Shown: positions 36,998 through 47,089 of the stretch, piece after piece
Position numbering within the stretch: the first letter of the stretch is position 1
How the letters are laid out: each line of letters begins with the position of its first letter
From: Collimonas sp. OK242
GTDB taxonomy: Bacteria; Pseudomonadota; Gammaproteobacteria; Burkholderiales; Burkholderiaceae_D
NCBI RefSeq assembly: GCF_900107095.1
Contig: NZ_FNOR01000006.1
Location: 1 to 64,000 of the forward strand
DNA: 64,000 nucleotides
Reading direction: 5' to 3'
Made by a program: the position numbers and the translations under genes
Notes under the pieces: model-generated
The model's input: the letters and a program-made list of their open reading frames with translations, nothing else
Database searches by the model: none
What the model was told of the DNA's origin: nothing

Positions 36998-38302
36998 ATG
37001 TTACAAAAAATGAAGGCATGGCGGCTTGTTTCCTCATCAAAATCACTGTTTTTCTGTGTTCTGATTAGTCCTTGTTTTCCGCAGATTGCAATGGCTCAAA
37101 AAGATGGGATTACCGGTGATGAGATACTGCGCAATGCCGTTGTCGCTCCGCCTGCGTCGATGCGGATCTTCGAGACCCGCCTGTTCGGCGCCGTTGCAGC
37201 TGGAAAAGTCGATTACGCTCCGGCCATTGGGCGCGCCATGCAAGCCGCGAAGACGGCTGGCGGAGGGGTGGTGCGTTTGCCGAAGGGCGAAATCTGGGTT
37301 GCTTTGGATGCGTCTGGAAACGCAATTACTGTGCCATCTGGAATATTCCTGGATATGAGGGGAACGGTCCTTCGGTTAATCGAGAATGACCGGAGTGGGT
37401 ATAACATCATTCTATTCAAAGATAGAAATGCACCGAGTGGCGTGATAGGGGGAACGATAATTGGCGATCGTGATTCTCATCTTGGCAAAGACGGCGAATG
37501 GGGAATGTGCATTGCTGTCAGGGGTGGCGCTAACGTATCTATTAAAGGAACAAAGGCAAGCAAATGCTGGGGAGATGGTATTTATCTCGGGGCGGCCCTT
37601 TCAGGCGATCCCTCGACCTTTGCTGACAACGTCGAGATCGATGGCGTAGAGGCAGCGTACAACCGTCGTAACAATATTAGTGTAGTCAATGCCAGAGGGT
37701 ACCGAATTTGCAATGTCTACGTGCATCATGCCAATGGTACGTTGCCAGAGTCAGGAATTGGCATTGAGCCGGATAAAGGAGGTTTGGCGAGCGAAGGCCT
37801 CTTATGCAACATTCTTTCCGAATTCAATGGAAAGCGCGGCCTGATGACTGGAGGCGGCAAGGACCAAAAGATACGCGGATTGAAACTTCAGCAAATAACA
37901 TCGAGAAGTAATAATGCAGCGGGTTTCTGGATAGAGGGAGGGCAGGATATTAAAGCAACTACTCTCTCCGCCTACAATAATGCTGAAGAAGGCGCAGTGT
38001 TCAATCTTACTTCAGATGCGATTGTTAACAAGTATGAGGGGACGGGGAATGGACAAAGAGCTAAAAGTGGTCAGGGTGAAATAAGCGTTAATGACTCGAA
38101 CCGGATCTCGTTTGGCCGAGTTTCTTCTCTGGCTGGAAATCGCGCTCAGTTCAAATTTCCAGTTATTGCGGTCAAAAAATCGATGGGCGTCACCGTCAGC
38201 AAATTTGTTTTGAATTCCGATCATGTCCTGCAAAATTCTGTCTTTGTTGATTCAACATCGGACGCAATCCTAGAGTCAATGACGTTCAAAAAACGAGAAT
38301 AA
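36998..38302 (+). CDS. Secreted right-handed beta-helix protein (pectate-lyase/GH28-like fold)
   Basis: A 434-aa protein. The ATG at 36998 has AAAAGG before it and gives a signal peptide ending PQIAMA-QKDG (about residue 33). The mature start TRLFGAVAAGKVDYAPAIGR with AIGRAMQAAKTAGGGVVRLP is the characteristic N-terminal cap of pectate-lyase-3-type beta-helices. Repeated coils follow (GGTIIGDRDSH, VSIKGTKASKCWGDGIYLG, VEIDGVEAAYNRRNNISVVN, GRVSSLAGNR). Located at the end of a locus for a uronic-acid-rich polymer, it could be a lyase, hydrolase or epimerase acting on that polymer in the periplasm or outside. Catalytic residues could not be assigned. Confidence 0.75.
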   Translation: MLQKMKAWRLVSSSKSLFFCVLISPCFPQIAMAQKDGITGDEILRNAVVAPPASMRIFETRLFGAVAAGKVDYAPAIGRAMQAAKTAGGGVVRLPKGEIWVALDASGNAITVPSGIFLDMRGTVLRLIENDRSGYNIILFKDRNAPSGVIGGTIIGDRDSHLGKDGEWGMCIAVRGGANVSIKGTKASKCWGDGIYLGAALSGDPSTFADNVEIDGVEAAYNRRNNISVVNARGYRICNVYVHHANGTLPESGIGIEPDKGGLASEGLLCNILSEFNGKRGLMTGGGKDQKIRGLKLQQITSRSNNAAGFWIEGGQDIKATTLSAYNNAEEGAVFNLTSDAIVNKYEGTGNGQRAKSGQGEISVNDSNRISFGRVSSLAGNRAQFKFPVIAVKKSMGVTVSKFVLNSDHVLQNSVFVDSTSDAILESMTFKKRE

Positions 38303-38519
38303 AATGTCGCCATGCTTTCGGAGTTGACGCTCTCCGATTAATCTGATCGTCACTGCTGTGCAAAAGGCGGAAATGAGGTTCCCTTGGAATTGGGGTTTCA
38401 TTCGGCGGTTTTCATGCAGCTTGTTTTTCCTGATCTTGCTCACTGGCTCAACGCTGCAGCTGCTGAATCGATGATCGATAGACCGGACGCTCGTTGCTGC
38501 GGCCATCGCTACCGCATGT

Positions 38520-38765
38520 ATATTTTCCTCGGGGCAGGTGACCTTGCTGCTGGAGCGCCTTGAGGACTTCATTGGCGAAGATAATCCGGTGCGCGTTATT
38601 GATGTCTTCGTGGACGGATTCAATCTGGTCGAACCGGGTTTTGAAAGAATACAAGCTGCTGCAACGGGCCGGCCCGGCTATCACCCGGCCATGCTTCTCA
38701 AGCTTTACATCCCTGGCTATCTCAATCATGTGCATTCCAGCCGCAGGCTGGAATGCGAAGGTATT
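38520..38765 (+). pseudogene. IS1182-type transposase N-terminal fragment
   Basis: The + frame reads SSGQVTLLLERLEDFIGEDN, then PVRVIDVFVDGFNL and GRPGYHPAMLLKLYIPGYLN, ending at HSSRRLECE. These are the conserved first 80 or so residues of DUF772/IS1182-type transposases. After ECE the reading diverges from the family and stops. The rest of the transposase is absent. It is a relic between the EPS locus and the iron-signalling genes; no other gene is supported in 38303-39058. Confidence 0.8.
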
Positions 38766-39058
38766 CTGCGTCTTCCACAGCAAGATACTGGTCGCAATAG
38801 GCGGGGGTGAGGGTAGAATATAGCGCGCTTGCAGCGTCGCTTGACCCAAATCACGATAGTTGACTAATAGGCAAGCATGGCATCGGAAGGAAATTCGTAC
38901 TGCCAATCGTCTCAACTTGGATTGCGCAGTCGCGTGAAGCTGTAACTACTCTGGGATCGGCGTGGCCGCTGGCTACTCTGTGTGGCAACTGTTTTTGCTG
39001 GTTTGTACCCCATCCCAGATATCGGGCTGGCAGTTTAAAATATGACGGGAATGACATT

Positions 39059-39580
39059 GTGACCATTTCATCAATTGCCGCTAATAATATCGAGGCCATC
39101 TTTGTTGAGCATCATGGCTGGCTGCGAGCACGTCTTCGGCGTAGTGTCGGCGATGCATTTGCTGCCGATGATGTCGCTGCCGAAACCTTCGCACAGTTGC
39201 TGGCGGCTCCGCTTGCGCAACATATTCGTGAACCTAAAGCGCTATTGACCACCATTTCACAGCGCATAGTCTATGAAATATGGCGCCGGCGTGACCTTGA
39301 ACAAGCCTGTCTGCAAGCGCTGGCGCATACCAGCGGCGAGCAATATGCAAGTTCGCCGGAGGATCAAATGCTGTTGCTCGAGGCGTTGCGTGCCATGGAC
39401 CGCGCGTTGGCCGGGCTGTCTTCGCGCGAATGTGCCGCGTTTTTGCTGTATAAACTCGACGACCTGAGCTATCCGGAAATTGCGCTGCAGTTGGGGATAT
39501 CGGCGAGTGTCGCCAGAAGATACGTCGCGAAGGGGCTCCTGCAGTGCTACAAGGCCTGCGCCTTTACGCCTCTGACTTGA
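39059..39580 (+). CDS. fecI: FecI-like ECF sigma factor
   Basis: A 173-aa extracytoplasmic-function sigma factor with a GTG start. Sigma region 2 covers about 13-80 (FVEHHGWLRARLRRSVGDAF, DDVAAETFAQLL) and region 4 about 120-170 (LSSRECAAFLLYKLDDLSYP, EIALQLGISASVARRYV). It would transcribe the receptor gene downstream after signalling through FecR. The fecR start is 9 nt beyond its stop. Confidence 0.92.
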   Translation: MTISSIAANNIEAIFVEHHGWLRARLRRSVGDAFAADDVAAETFAQLLAAPLAQHIREPKALLTTISQRIVYEIWRRRDLEQACLQALAHTSGEQYASSPEDQMLLLEALRAMDRALAGLSSRECAAFLLYKLDDLSYPEIALQLGISASVARRYVAKGLLQCYKACAFTPLT

Positions 39581-39589
39581 GTTTTGACT

Positions 39590-40537
39590 ATGACCGAAGA
39601 AAAGATCGTCGAACAAGCGATTGAATGGATGCTGCGCCTGGAGCTTCCTGACGTCACCAAGGCTGATCGCGCCGCTTTCGAGCGGTGGTGTGCTGCTGAG
39701 CCACGCCATGAAATCGCCTACGCCAACCTGACACAGTCGGTTCGTCAATTTGATGTGCCGCGTCAACTGGGGGCGACAACGACGGTATTGCGCGCCACAT
39801 TACAACAACAGAAAGATCGCCGCAAAACGTTACGGCGGATCGCTGCCCTGGCTGGCCTGAGCGTCGGCGCTGGGGTGCTTGTCAATCAGGTCACGCCGAT
39901 CCTGGACATGAACGCCGACCTTCGCACCGGCACCGGCGAGCGTCAAACCTATACACTGACGGACGGCAGCATCGTGACATTAAACGCACGCAGTTCCGCC
40001 GACCGGTGGATAGACCAGAGTCGTCGCCTGATCCGGCTGGCGGCCGGCGAATTGCAGGTCCAGGTCGCGCCGCTAGCGCGGCGTCCGTTCCTGATCGAAA
40101 CAGCGCAGGGTAGCGCCAGCACTCTGAGCGGCACGCTATTGCTCCGTTCTGTAGCGGAACGCACGGAAGTCGTATCTCTGCAATCGCTTGCCAACTTAAC
40201 GACGCGGAATGGGCAGAGCAGGCAGCTGCAACCAGGTCAGCATACTTGGTTCAATCGCGACACAGTTGCCCAGGTTCAGATCAATCGCGGCAGCGAGAAC
40301 TCATGGGTCGACGGCTACTACACGGCATATGACGCAGCTTTGATCGATGTGATTGCTGCCTTGCGCCCCTATCGGCGCGGCGTGATCCGAGTCGATCCTG
40401 CGGTGGCGCAACTGAGAATCAGTGGCGCTTTTCCACTGGATGATACCGATCATGCGCTCAATGCGCTGGCTGCCGCTCTGCCTGTTGCGGTTGCGCGCTT
40501 TACACCATACTGTGTCACGATTTCTGCGTTGGCATAG
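39590..40537 (+). CDS. fecR: FecR-like anti-sigma factor / signal transducer
   Basis: A 315-aa inner-membrane protein. The ATG at 39590 is chosen over a TTG six bases upstream. Residues 1-55 form the cytoplasmic DUF4880 domain with FERWCAAEPRHEIAYANLTQ. A single membrane segment lies at about 85-102 (IAALAGLSVGAGVLVNQV), followed by the periplasmic FecR domain (GERQTYTLTDGSIVTLNARS at about 110). It senses the loaded TonB receptor and releases FecI. Confidence 0.92.
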   Translation: MTEEKIVEQAIEWMLRLELPDVTKADRAAFERWCAAEPRHEIAYANLTQSVRQFDVPRQLGATTTVLRATLQQQKDRRKTLRRIAALAGLSVGAGVLVNQVTPILDMNADLRTGTGERQTYTLTDGSIVTLNARSSADRWIDQSRRLIRLAAGELQVQVAPLARRPFLIETAQGSASTLSGTLLLRSVAERTEVVSLQSLANLTTRNGQSRQLQPGQHTWFNRDTVAQVQINRGSENSWVDGYYTAYDAALIDVIAALRPYRRGVIRVDPAVAQLRISGAFPLDDTDHALNALAAALPVAVARFTPYCVTISALA

Positions 40538-40684
40538 CAGTCCGCCGTACCGTTGATTGCATGAATATTCGCCCTTGATGACGCTGCCATAGCCGCCGAA
40601 AACGACGATAGCTCATCAATTTTTAAATCTCGCTGATCGCAGCAGAAAGCGGCTTGGCTCAGACTCTTTTCCTTTTATACGACC

Positions 40685-43216
40685 ATGCAATATCGCTGTG
40701 CAACCAGAGTCATGATGTCTCCCCTTGCCGTATCTCTGTTGGTCGTTGCCACTACTTCGGTTTGGGCGAATCACGCATTCGCTGCACCGGCTCCGTCCGC
40801 CAAATCCAGCTTCAATATTCCGGCCGGCCAGCTGGAGCAGGTGCTGGTGGCGATTGCCAAGTCCGTCAGAGGCATTATCCTGTTTGATCCGGCGTTGGTA
40901 GGATCGTTGAAATCTGCCGGGGTCAACGGAAGTTTCACCATCAACGACGCGCTGCGGGAGGCCATGCAGAGAACCGGCCTGGAAGCCGTTGCCAATCCTG
41001 ACGGATCATTTGGGGTGCATCGGGCTGCGGTCAAAACGACGTTGCCTGCCGCTCGGGAAATTCTGCCAGCACCAAGCGTCTCCTCCGAACCTGCACCGTC
41101 GATACTGCCGCCGATTGTCATCACTAATTCTACCGAGACCGGCCACGGTTACCACGACACCGGATTCATCCCGCGCAACACCCGATCTGCCACGCGCACC
41201 GACACGCCGCTGGCCGACATCCCCCAATCGATCCAGGAAGTGACAACCGATCTGCTGGAGAGCCAGCAGGCGCAATCGGTTGTAGATGCCTTGCGCAATG
41301 TCAGTGCAGTCACGTTCGCGCGCGGCAGCGGCGTTGACCAGGCCGCTACCATCTACGTCAGAGGTTTTGTCGCGCCCGTCATCAAGAATGGGGTGGCGGA
41401 CCTGGTCTCACTGACCAATGTGACCAATGGCCGAGGAGCAGGATCGCTGTCAATCACCTCGCTGGATATTCCAATGGCGGCGATTGAGCGCGTGGAAGTG
41501 CTTGGGGGAGCCGACTCCATCATTGCCGGCGGACCGATGGAGCCAGGCGGCGCCGTCAACATCCTCACCAAGCGGCCGCAGGCAAATGTGATCAGGGAGG
41601 CGACGCTAGAGATCGGCAATTATGGCCACCGGCGTGCGGCACTCGATCTGGCTGGCAGCCTGTCGACAGATCGAACCTGGACTTATCGTACAGTTGTCTC
41701 CGCCACAGGCGATGCGCGTACATTCGACGGCTATGATGGCGCACGCGAACTCTATCTTGCGCCATCTGTAGGCTACCGGCATGACGGTACTTCCATCGTG
41801 GCGGGCGCAAGCCATCAGCTCACTCACTCCCCGTTTGGCGGCTACCAGAGCGCGCAACTGACCGCGCAGGGACCTGGACCAGATCTGCACACAGGCCCTT
41901 GGGGAAGGCCTGACGACCACAGCTATTCCGCAAAAACGGAATTTTTCTACGATCTTGAACAACGCTTATGGCAAGGCTGGGCGTTCCTCAGCAAGGCGCA
42001 ATACACCAAACTGCGCTATGACGCGGCGGGTTACGATAATTGCGTCCAATCCGCAATGGGCTCAAGCACCGGGGTTTGTTTCCTTGATCAGTCCACCATC
42101 ACTAGCTACAGTCGAAACATAGAAAACAGTGTGCGTGGAAAATTTCAAACCGGACCGTTGCAACATACGATGTTGATCGGCATGAGTTATGGCCAGACAC
42201 GACTGGGCGCATACAGCGATGCGAGCTCGCCGGACAGCGTCATCGTTCCCTGGCCTCTGTCCGATTTGCATCTGCCACCTGTCACTGGCCCGAAAAACCT
42301 CATCACCAGCGATGACACTTTCTACACCACCAATTTTTTCTTGCAGGACCAGCTGACCTGGGGCCGCTGGCATATGTTGGCCAACGCAGGTTATGAGCAG
42401 GAACGAAATAATTTTTCCTCCGATATTGATAGCGACGGCAAGGTACACGATACGTCACCGCCCAAGAACGTGCCCGTCTATAACGTTGGCATCGCCTATC
42501 GGCTCAGCGAGAATGCTGCACTGTACGCAAATACCTTCCGCAGCTTCACGCCGGGTAACACAATTCTTGATTCCACCCTGAATGGCGGTCCCCCAGGTGT
42601 CATTGTCGCTCCTCCGACCACCGGCAAGTCGGCTGAAATAGGTCTCAAACTCAATCTGCTAAATAATCGAGTGACATTCTCCGCTGCAGTTTTTCGGGCG
42701 ACACATACAAACGTTCTGCAAGCTATAAGTGTGCCGACTATCGCGTCGGCTTATGCCGATTACGTGCTGCTTCCTTCCACCGTTAGCCGTGGAATTGAAT
42801 TGAACATAGCGGGACGGCTGATGGCCGGCTGGAATTTGACGGCGAGTTATAGCTATATCGCCTTTCAGTACGCCAAACCGCCAGGCCAGGATCCCCAAAT
42901 TTCGCAATTTCCGCGACACCGCGCCAGCCTGTGGACCACCTATGATTTGCAGTCAGAAGCCTGGCACGGCTGGGGGGCAGGTCTTGGCCTGACGATGCGC
43001 AGCGGGTATATGGCGCTGCCGGACACCGATGCGCCCGGCCGCATAGCGGGCCAGGTGCGCACCGATGCCAGCGTCTACCATAAATCACGATACTGGACCA
43101 CGACACTTGGCATTAAAAACCTCTTCAATCGTCGTCTCTATAGCGACTTTGCCACATCTACGGTGGGCGTCGAACCAGCCCGCACGCTGCTGCTGACCAA
43201 CACTTTCGAGTTCTGA
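40685..43216 (+). CDS. TonB-dependent transducer/siderophore receptor with STN domain
   Basis: An 843-aa outer-membrane receptor. Signal peptide 1-33 (ending HAFA-APAPS). Secretin/TonB N-terminal signalling domain about 40-110 (SFNIPAGQLEQVLVAIAKSV ... GVNGSFTINDALREAMQRTG). A TonB-box-like PPIVITNSTE lies near 142. The plug is about 165-300 (TPLADIPQSIQEVTTDLLES, with IYVRGF and GGPMEPGGAVNILTKRP). A 22-strand barrel follows and ends LLLTNTFEF. The STN domain plus the adjacent fecI/fecR show that it is a ligand-sensing receptor autoregulating its own expression. Siderophore-receptor family; ligand unknown. No siderophore synthesis genes are in the window. Confidence 0.93.
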   Translation: MQYRCATRVMMSPLAVSLLVVATTSVWANHAFAAPAPSAKSSFNIPAGQLEQVLVAIAKSVRGIILFDPALVGSLKSAGVNGSFTINDALREAMQRTGLEAVANPDGSFGVHRAAVKTTLPAAREILPAPSVSSEPAPSILPPIVITNSTETGHGYHDTGFIPRNTRSATRTDTPLADIPQSIQEVTTDLLESQQAQSVVDALRNVSAVTFARGSGVDQAATIYVRGFVAPVIKNGVADLVSLTNVTNGRGAGSLSITSLDIPMAAIERVEVLGGADSIIAGGPMEPGGAVNILTKRPQANVIREATLEIGNYGHRRAALDLAGSLSTDRTWTYRTVVSATGDARTFDGYDGARELYLAPSVGYRHDGTSIVAGASHQLTHSPFGGYQSAQLTAQGPGPDLHTGPWGRPDDHSYSAKTEFFYDLEQRLWQGWAFLSKAQYTKLRYDAAGYDNCVQSAMGSSTGVCFLDQSTITSYSRNIENSVRGKFQTGPLQHTMLIGMSYGQTRLGAYSDASSPDSVIVPWPLSDLHLPPVTGPKNLITSDDTFYTTNFFLQDQLTWGRWHMLANAGYEQERNNFSSDIDSDGKVHDTSPPKNVPVYNVGIAYRLSENAALYANTFRSFTPGNTILDSTLNGGPPGVIVAPPTTGKSAEIGLKLNLLNNRVTFSAAVFRATHTNVLQAISVPTIASAYADYVLLPSTVSRGIELNIAGRLMAGWNLTASYSYIAFQYAKPPGQDPQISQFPRHRASLWTTYDLQSEAWHGWGAGLGLTMRSGYMALPDTDAPGRIAGQVRTDASVYHKSRYWTTTLGIKNLFNRRLYSDFATSTVGVEPARTLLLTNTFEF

Positions 43217-43258
43217 GCGAGGCAGATATTTCCCATAGATCGGAAAATGCCGTCACCG

Positions 43259-43490
43259 TAGGGCCTGTTAACAATTGATTTGGGAGATGCGTTCAAGCCA
43301 AAACGTGTGCTGGCAAGCCATGCAACGCCGCCAGCGCACGTTTTGGTTTGAACCCTCCGGGAACGGCTGCAGGCGTCGCATGCCGTTGTTGCAGCTCCTT
43401 GCCGTAGCACCGCTACGTCGCGTCGCTGCGCCTAGGCACGCAACGCCTGCCGCGCGTTCGCACTCCCAAATCAATTGTTAACAGGCCCTA
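43259..43490. mobile_element. 232-bp MITE-like palindromic element with 28-bp perfect terminal inverted repeats
   Basis: The left end 43259-43286 (TAGGGCCTGTTAACAATT...) and the right end 43463-43490 are perfect inverted repeats of 28 bp, bounded by TA on each side, which suggests TA target duplication by a Tc/mariner-IS630-type transposase. Inside are a 23-nt arm pair (43292-43314 with 43330-43352) and an 8-nt pair (GCAGGCGT 43369-43376 with ACGCCTGC 43443-43450). The latter encloses the hairpin CGTAGC-acc-GCTACG (43403-43417). No transposase is encoded; mirrored short open frames on both strands are by-products of the symmetry. It lies just after the TonB receptor stop. Confidence 0.8.
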
Positions 43491-43589
43491 GTCGCAGAAT
43501 GAAAAAATAATTTGTAACAGACCGTCACTTTCTTCATCTCGTTGCACATACAGAACATAAAGATCCGATAAATTTCTTTTTGTTCTGAG

Positions 43590-44897
43590 ATGACGATGCG
43601 ATACAAATATGGTCACGGGCCGGTGCTGCCTCACATGGCGCTATTACCTTTGCTTCTGGCAAACGTAGAGTCATTGTGGGCATGTTATGTACTATCCACA
43701 TTCGCTCTGGTTTTTCATTTGATGTTCCATAGCCTTGCGCGCGCTTTGCGCCAGGCATATGCACTAACGGCAACGACTGCTGAACGCCATGGCCTGTTTA
43801 ATTGGGCATTCCTTCGCCAGCATCAATCCGCCCGCGCCAAATCTGCATCGGCCGCTGGCGGTGGAAGTGGCAACATAGTCACGCGCTTCCGTCGAATGAT
43901 CCGGTTCGACAACGCTCCTCCGAAAATTCTGGCGTTATCGCCAAGATTCGCCATGTTTGCCCGTTTGCCGTCTGGTTTGCACAGCAGCCGCCACGCCAGC
44001 AAGGCCATCCCCGTCGATTTGCACACCTGCCTGGCGCATGCACGGCCCGGCCTCTCTTTTGTCGCAAAACAAATCAAACTAAGCGTCAGAGGTGTTATTC
44101 ACTATCATCAGACGCGGCGCTGGCTTGCCTATTGGAACTCAACGCCAATGCGCGCCGAGCTGGCCAAAGCCACTCCCAGGTTGTTGCAGAAAATCTACCG
44201 TCCCTATCAGTCACTGCGCTTGCGCAGCCAGGACCGGTTCAATATCCTGGTGAGTCATTACGACTTCATTCTCCAGCGAGGTCTTGCTACTCTGATCTTG
44301 GACGCAACACAATCACCGGTATTGCTGGGTGGCTTTAACGGAAAATCCGGGGCCAGCTACGAAATCAGGTTATCGGCAATTGCCACCCTCGACCGGGAGG
44401 GGGAACTGGCATTGGACCTGTACTGCGATCAACAACGCCTGTTCTCCATAGCCTTTACTTTTTATGAGAGCGAGTCGATCTGGTGTGTAGGCATCGGCTG
44501 CCTGCAAGGGCCACGCGGCAACGACGCACAAGAACGAGTACGTAACGCCACCCGCGACATGTTTGGCTTGCGGCCAAAAGCCCTGATGATCCGCTTGGTA
44601 AGGGAAATCGGGCATGCTTATGGATGCAAGAAAATGATTCTGGTGGGGAATAAGAATCGTGTTCTGTTCCATCAGGTGCGCACAGGTAAGGTCCTTGCCG
44701 ACTACGATGATTTTTGGCTGGAAATAGGCGCAGTGCGTGGTCCGGACGGTGATTATTTGCTCTCTTGCGACCACATCCCCATGCCCAATCTGCAAGATGT
44801 CCCTTCGCACAAGCGCTCGGAGACGAGAAAGCGTATTGATCTGACGGACCGTGCAATTCAAGCGGCGCTGATTGGTTTTGCCAGCAGCCGAATTTGA
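43590..44897 (+). CDS. VirK/YbjX family protein (DUF535)
   Basis: A 435-aa protein. The DUF535 domain covers about 165-425: HYHQTRRWLAYWNSTPMRAE, QKIYRPYQSLRLRSQDRFNI, CVGIGCLQGPRGNDAQERVR, RDMFGLRPKALMIRLVREIG and KMILVGNKNRVLF. The first 110 residues are outside the domain and contain a hydrophobic stretch (ALLPLLLANVESLWACYVLS); the start codon lacks a good ribosome binding site, so the true start may be internal. Relatives in enterobacteria are PhoP-regulated and linked to virulence or peptide resistance. The biochemical role is unknown. Confidence 0.85.
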   Translation: MTMRYKYGHGPVLPHMALLPLLLANVESLWACYVLSTFALVFHLMFHSLARALRQAYALTATTAERHGLFNWAFLRQHQSARAKSASAAGGGSGNIVTRFRRMIRFDNAPPKILALSPRFAMFARLPSGLHSSRHASKAIPVDLHTCLAHARPGLSFVAKQIKLSVRGVIHYHQTRRWLAYWNSTPMRAELAKATPRLLQKIYRPYQSLRLRSQDRFNILVSHYDFILQRGLATLILDATQSPVLLGGFNGKSGASYEIRLSAIATLDREGELALDLYCDQQRLFSIAFTFYESESIWCVGIGCLQGPRGNDAQERVRNATRDMFGLRPKALMIRLVREIGHAYGCKKMILVGNKNRVLFHQVRTGKVLADYDDFWLEIGAVRGPDGDYLLSCDHIPMPNLQDVPSHKRSETRKRIDLTDRAIQAALIGFASSRI

Positions 44898-45035
44898 CTT
44901 TTCACCAACGGGAATTTTTTCTGCCAGGGTACTTTGGGTTGCTTAGAGTGACGTCACCAGCACTGTGCCGATTTCGTCATGTAATGCGGTGTGTAGTGGC
45001 AAGACAGCGTTGGTGGACATGGTTACGCTGTCAGT

Positions 45036-45971
45036 ATGAAAAAAATCTCGATTCTTGATTCTCACACCGGCGGTGAACCTACCCGCCTGGTGCTCGACGG
45101 CGGTCCCGATCTGGGGGGCGGCCCTTTGTCCGAACGGCTGCAGATATTGCGCTCGCAACATGACAATCTGCGTACTGCGGTGGTGTGCGAACCGCGCGGA
45201 TCCGATGTGCTGGTCGGTGCGCTGCTGTGCGCGCCTCAGGATCCTGCTTGTGCTGCCGGCGTCATCTTCTTCAATAATGTCGGCTACCTGGGCATGTGCG
45301 GGCACGGCACCATCGGCTTGATTGCTTCGCTGGCGTATCTGGGGCGCATGGAGACAGGCCGTTACAAGATAGAAACCCCGGTCGGTGTGGTCGAAACCGA
45401 ACTGCACGACGATGGCAGCGTGACGGTGCACAATATTCCCGCGTATCGCCTGCACAAGGATGTGGTGCTGCAGGTGCCTGGTTATGGCCGGGTGGTGGGT
45501 GACATCGCCTGGGGCGGCAATTGGTTTTTCCTGATTGGTGAGCATGGCCAGGATCTGCGGCAAGACAACATCGCCGCTTTGACCGATTTTTCCTGGGCGG
45601 TACGCGAGAATCTGGCGCTGGCCGGCATTACCGGCGCCAACCAGGCGCCCATCGACCACATCGAATTGTTTGCGCCTGCTCTGCAAGACGGCAACCACAG
45701 CCGCAATTTCGTATTGTGTCCCGGTAAAGCGTATGATCGCTCGCCATGCGGTACCGGCACCAGCGCAAAGATCGCCTGTCTGGCGGCAGACGGCAAACTG
45801 GCGGAAGGCGCAGTCTGGCGCCAGGAAAGCATCATCGGCAGCGTATTCGAAGCCTCGTATCGGCGCCAGGGTGAGCATATCTTGCCGATCATTCGCGGCA
45901 GCGCACACGTCAACGCCGAAAGCAGCTTCATTTTCAACCAGAACGATCCGTTCGCCTGGGGTATCGTTTGA
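45036..45971 (+). CDS. lhpA: 4-hydroxyproline 2-epimerase
   Basis: Cofactor-independent epimerase of the proline-racemase family that converts trans-4-hydroxy-L-proline to cis-4-hydroxy-D-proline. The 311 aa contain both catalytic cysteines, Cys88 in GMCGHGTIG and Cys238 in [11 protein letters not shown]. With two Cys it is an epimerase or racemase and not a dehydratase (which has Thr in place of the second). The following genes encode the D-hydroxyproline dehydrogenase, which supports hydroxyproline over proline as substrate. The TTG of the next gene overlaps its stop. Confidence 0.92.
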   Translation: MKKISILDSHTGGEPTRLVLDGGPDLGGGPLSERLQILRSQHDNLRTAVVCEPRGSDVLVGALLCAPQDPACAAGVIFFNNVGYLGMCGHGTIGLIASLAYLGRMETGRYKIETPVGVVETELHDDGSVTVHNIPAYRLHKDVVLQVPGYGRVVGDIAWGGNWFFLIGEHGQDLRQDNIAALTDFSWAVRENLALAGITGANQAPIDHIELFAPALQDGNHSRNFVLCPGKAYDRSPCGTGTSAKIACLAADGKLAEGAVWRQESIIGSVFEASYRRQGEHILPIIRGSAHVNAESSFIFNQNDPFAWGIV

Positions 45972-47089
45972 CCATCGATGTCCTGGTAATCGGCGCCGGC
46001 ATGATTGGCGCCGCCTGCGCCGATGCGCTGGCGGCCGAGGGCTTGGCGGTAACGGTCATCGAACGCGAAGCGATCGGGAGCGGCGCCACCGCAGCAGGCA
46101 TGGGGCATCTGGTGGTGATGGATGATAATCCTGCCGAACTGGCGTTGACTGCTTACTCGGTTGCCCTATGGCGGCAACTGGTCGCGCTTGATCCCAAGCT
46201 CCATGAATACAGCTGTTGCGGCACCTTATGGATCGCCGCCGACGACGAGGAACTGGCCGTCGCGCGCGAAAAGCAGCGCACCTTGAGCGAGCACGGCATA
46301 GCTTGCGAGCTGCTGGATGCCGCCTCATTGTATGCACATGAACCACAGCTGCGGCCCGGTTTGCGCGGCGGATTGCGGGTTGGCGCCGACGCCGTGGTGT
46401 ATCCGCCCAAGAGCGCCGCGCTGTTGCTGGCTCGTGCGCAGAGCCGTGGCGCCAAGTTGCGCAGCGGACAGGTGAGTGCTGTCATCGAAGGCGGCGTGTT
46501 ACTGGCCGATGGCAGTGCAATACATGCCGGAAAAGTGCTGGTGGCGAATGGCAGCGCGTCGCTGCAGCTGCTGCCGGAATTGCCCGTTCGCCCCAAAAAA
46601 GGTCATATCGTGATCACCGACCGCTATCCCGGAACGATCAACCATCAACTGGTCGAACTCGGCTATATCAAAAGTGCGCACGCGGCCGATGGCGATTCAG
46701 TGGCCTTCAACCTGCAGCCGCGCCCGACGGGACAGTTGTTGATTGGCTCTTCGCGTCAGTTCGATGTTACCGATAAAACTGTCGAACCGGCGATACTGGC
46801 GCGCATGCTTGCGCACGCCGCCAGTTTTGTACCGGCGCTGACCAACTTGCATGTCTTACGCTGCTGGACCGGTCTGCGCGCCGCCAGCAGTGACGGTTTG
46901 CCACTGATAGGGCCACATCCATCAAGACCGAATGTCTGGCTGGCTACCGGTCATGAAGGACTCGGTATCACCACCTCGCTGGCCACCGCGCAGCTGCTAA
47001 GCGCGCAGATCGCGGGGCGGCAGACAGAGATACCGATAACACCGTATTTGCCGGCGCGATTCGAACAATTGGGAAAACAATATGGCTGA
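45968..47089 (+). CDS. D-hydroxyproline dehydrogenase, DAO-type FAD subunit
   Basis: A 373-aa flavoprotein of the D-amino-acid-oxidase fold. FAD motif [20 protein letters not shown] near the N-terminus, then [20 protein letters not shown], and the C-terminal [20 protein letters not shown]. It oxidises cis-4-hydroxy-D-proline to 1-pyrroline-4-hydroxy-2-carboxylate. A TTG start overlaps the epimerase stop, and its 3' end overlaps the 2Fe-2S subunit by 8 nt, so the subunits are co-translated. Confidence 0.88.
   Translation: MTIDVLVIGAGMIGAACADALAAEGLAVTVIEREAIGSGATAAGMGHLVVMDDNPAELALTAYSVALWRQLVALDPKLHEYSCCGTLWIAADDEELAVAREKQRTLSEHGIACELLDAASLYAHEPQLRPGLRGGLRVGADAVVYPPKSAALLLARAQSRGAKLRSGQVSAVIEGGVLLADGSAIHAGKVLVANGSASLQLLPELPVRPKKGHIVITDRYPGTINHQLVELGYIKSAHAADGDSVAFNLQPRPTGQLLIGSSRQFDVTDKTVEPAILARMLAHAASFVPALTNLHVLRCWTGLRAASSDGLPLIGPHPSRPNVWLATGHEGLGITTSLATAQLLSAQIAGRQTEIPITPYLPARFEQLGKQYG

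Noticed and set aside
43268-43481. Mirror-image open frames on both strands
   Set aside because: They arise from the symmetry of the 232-bp palindromic element and encode nearly the same terminal residues on both strands.
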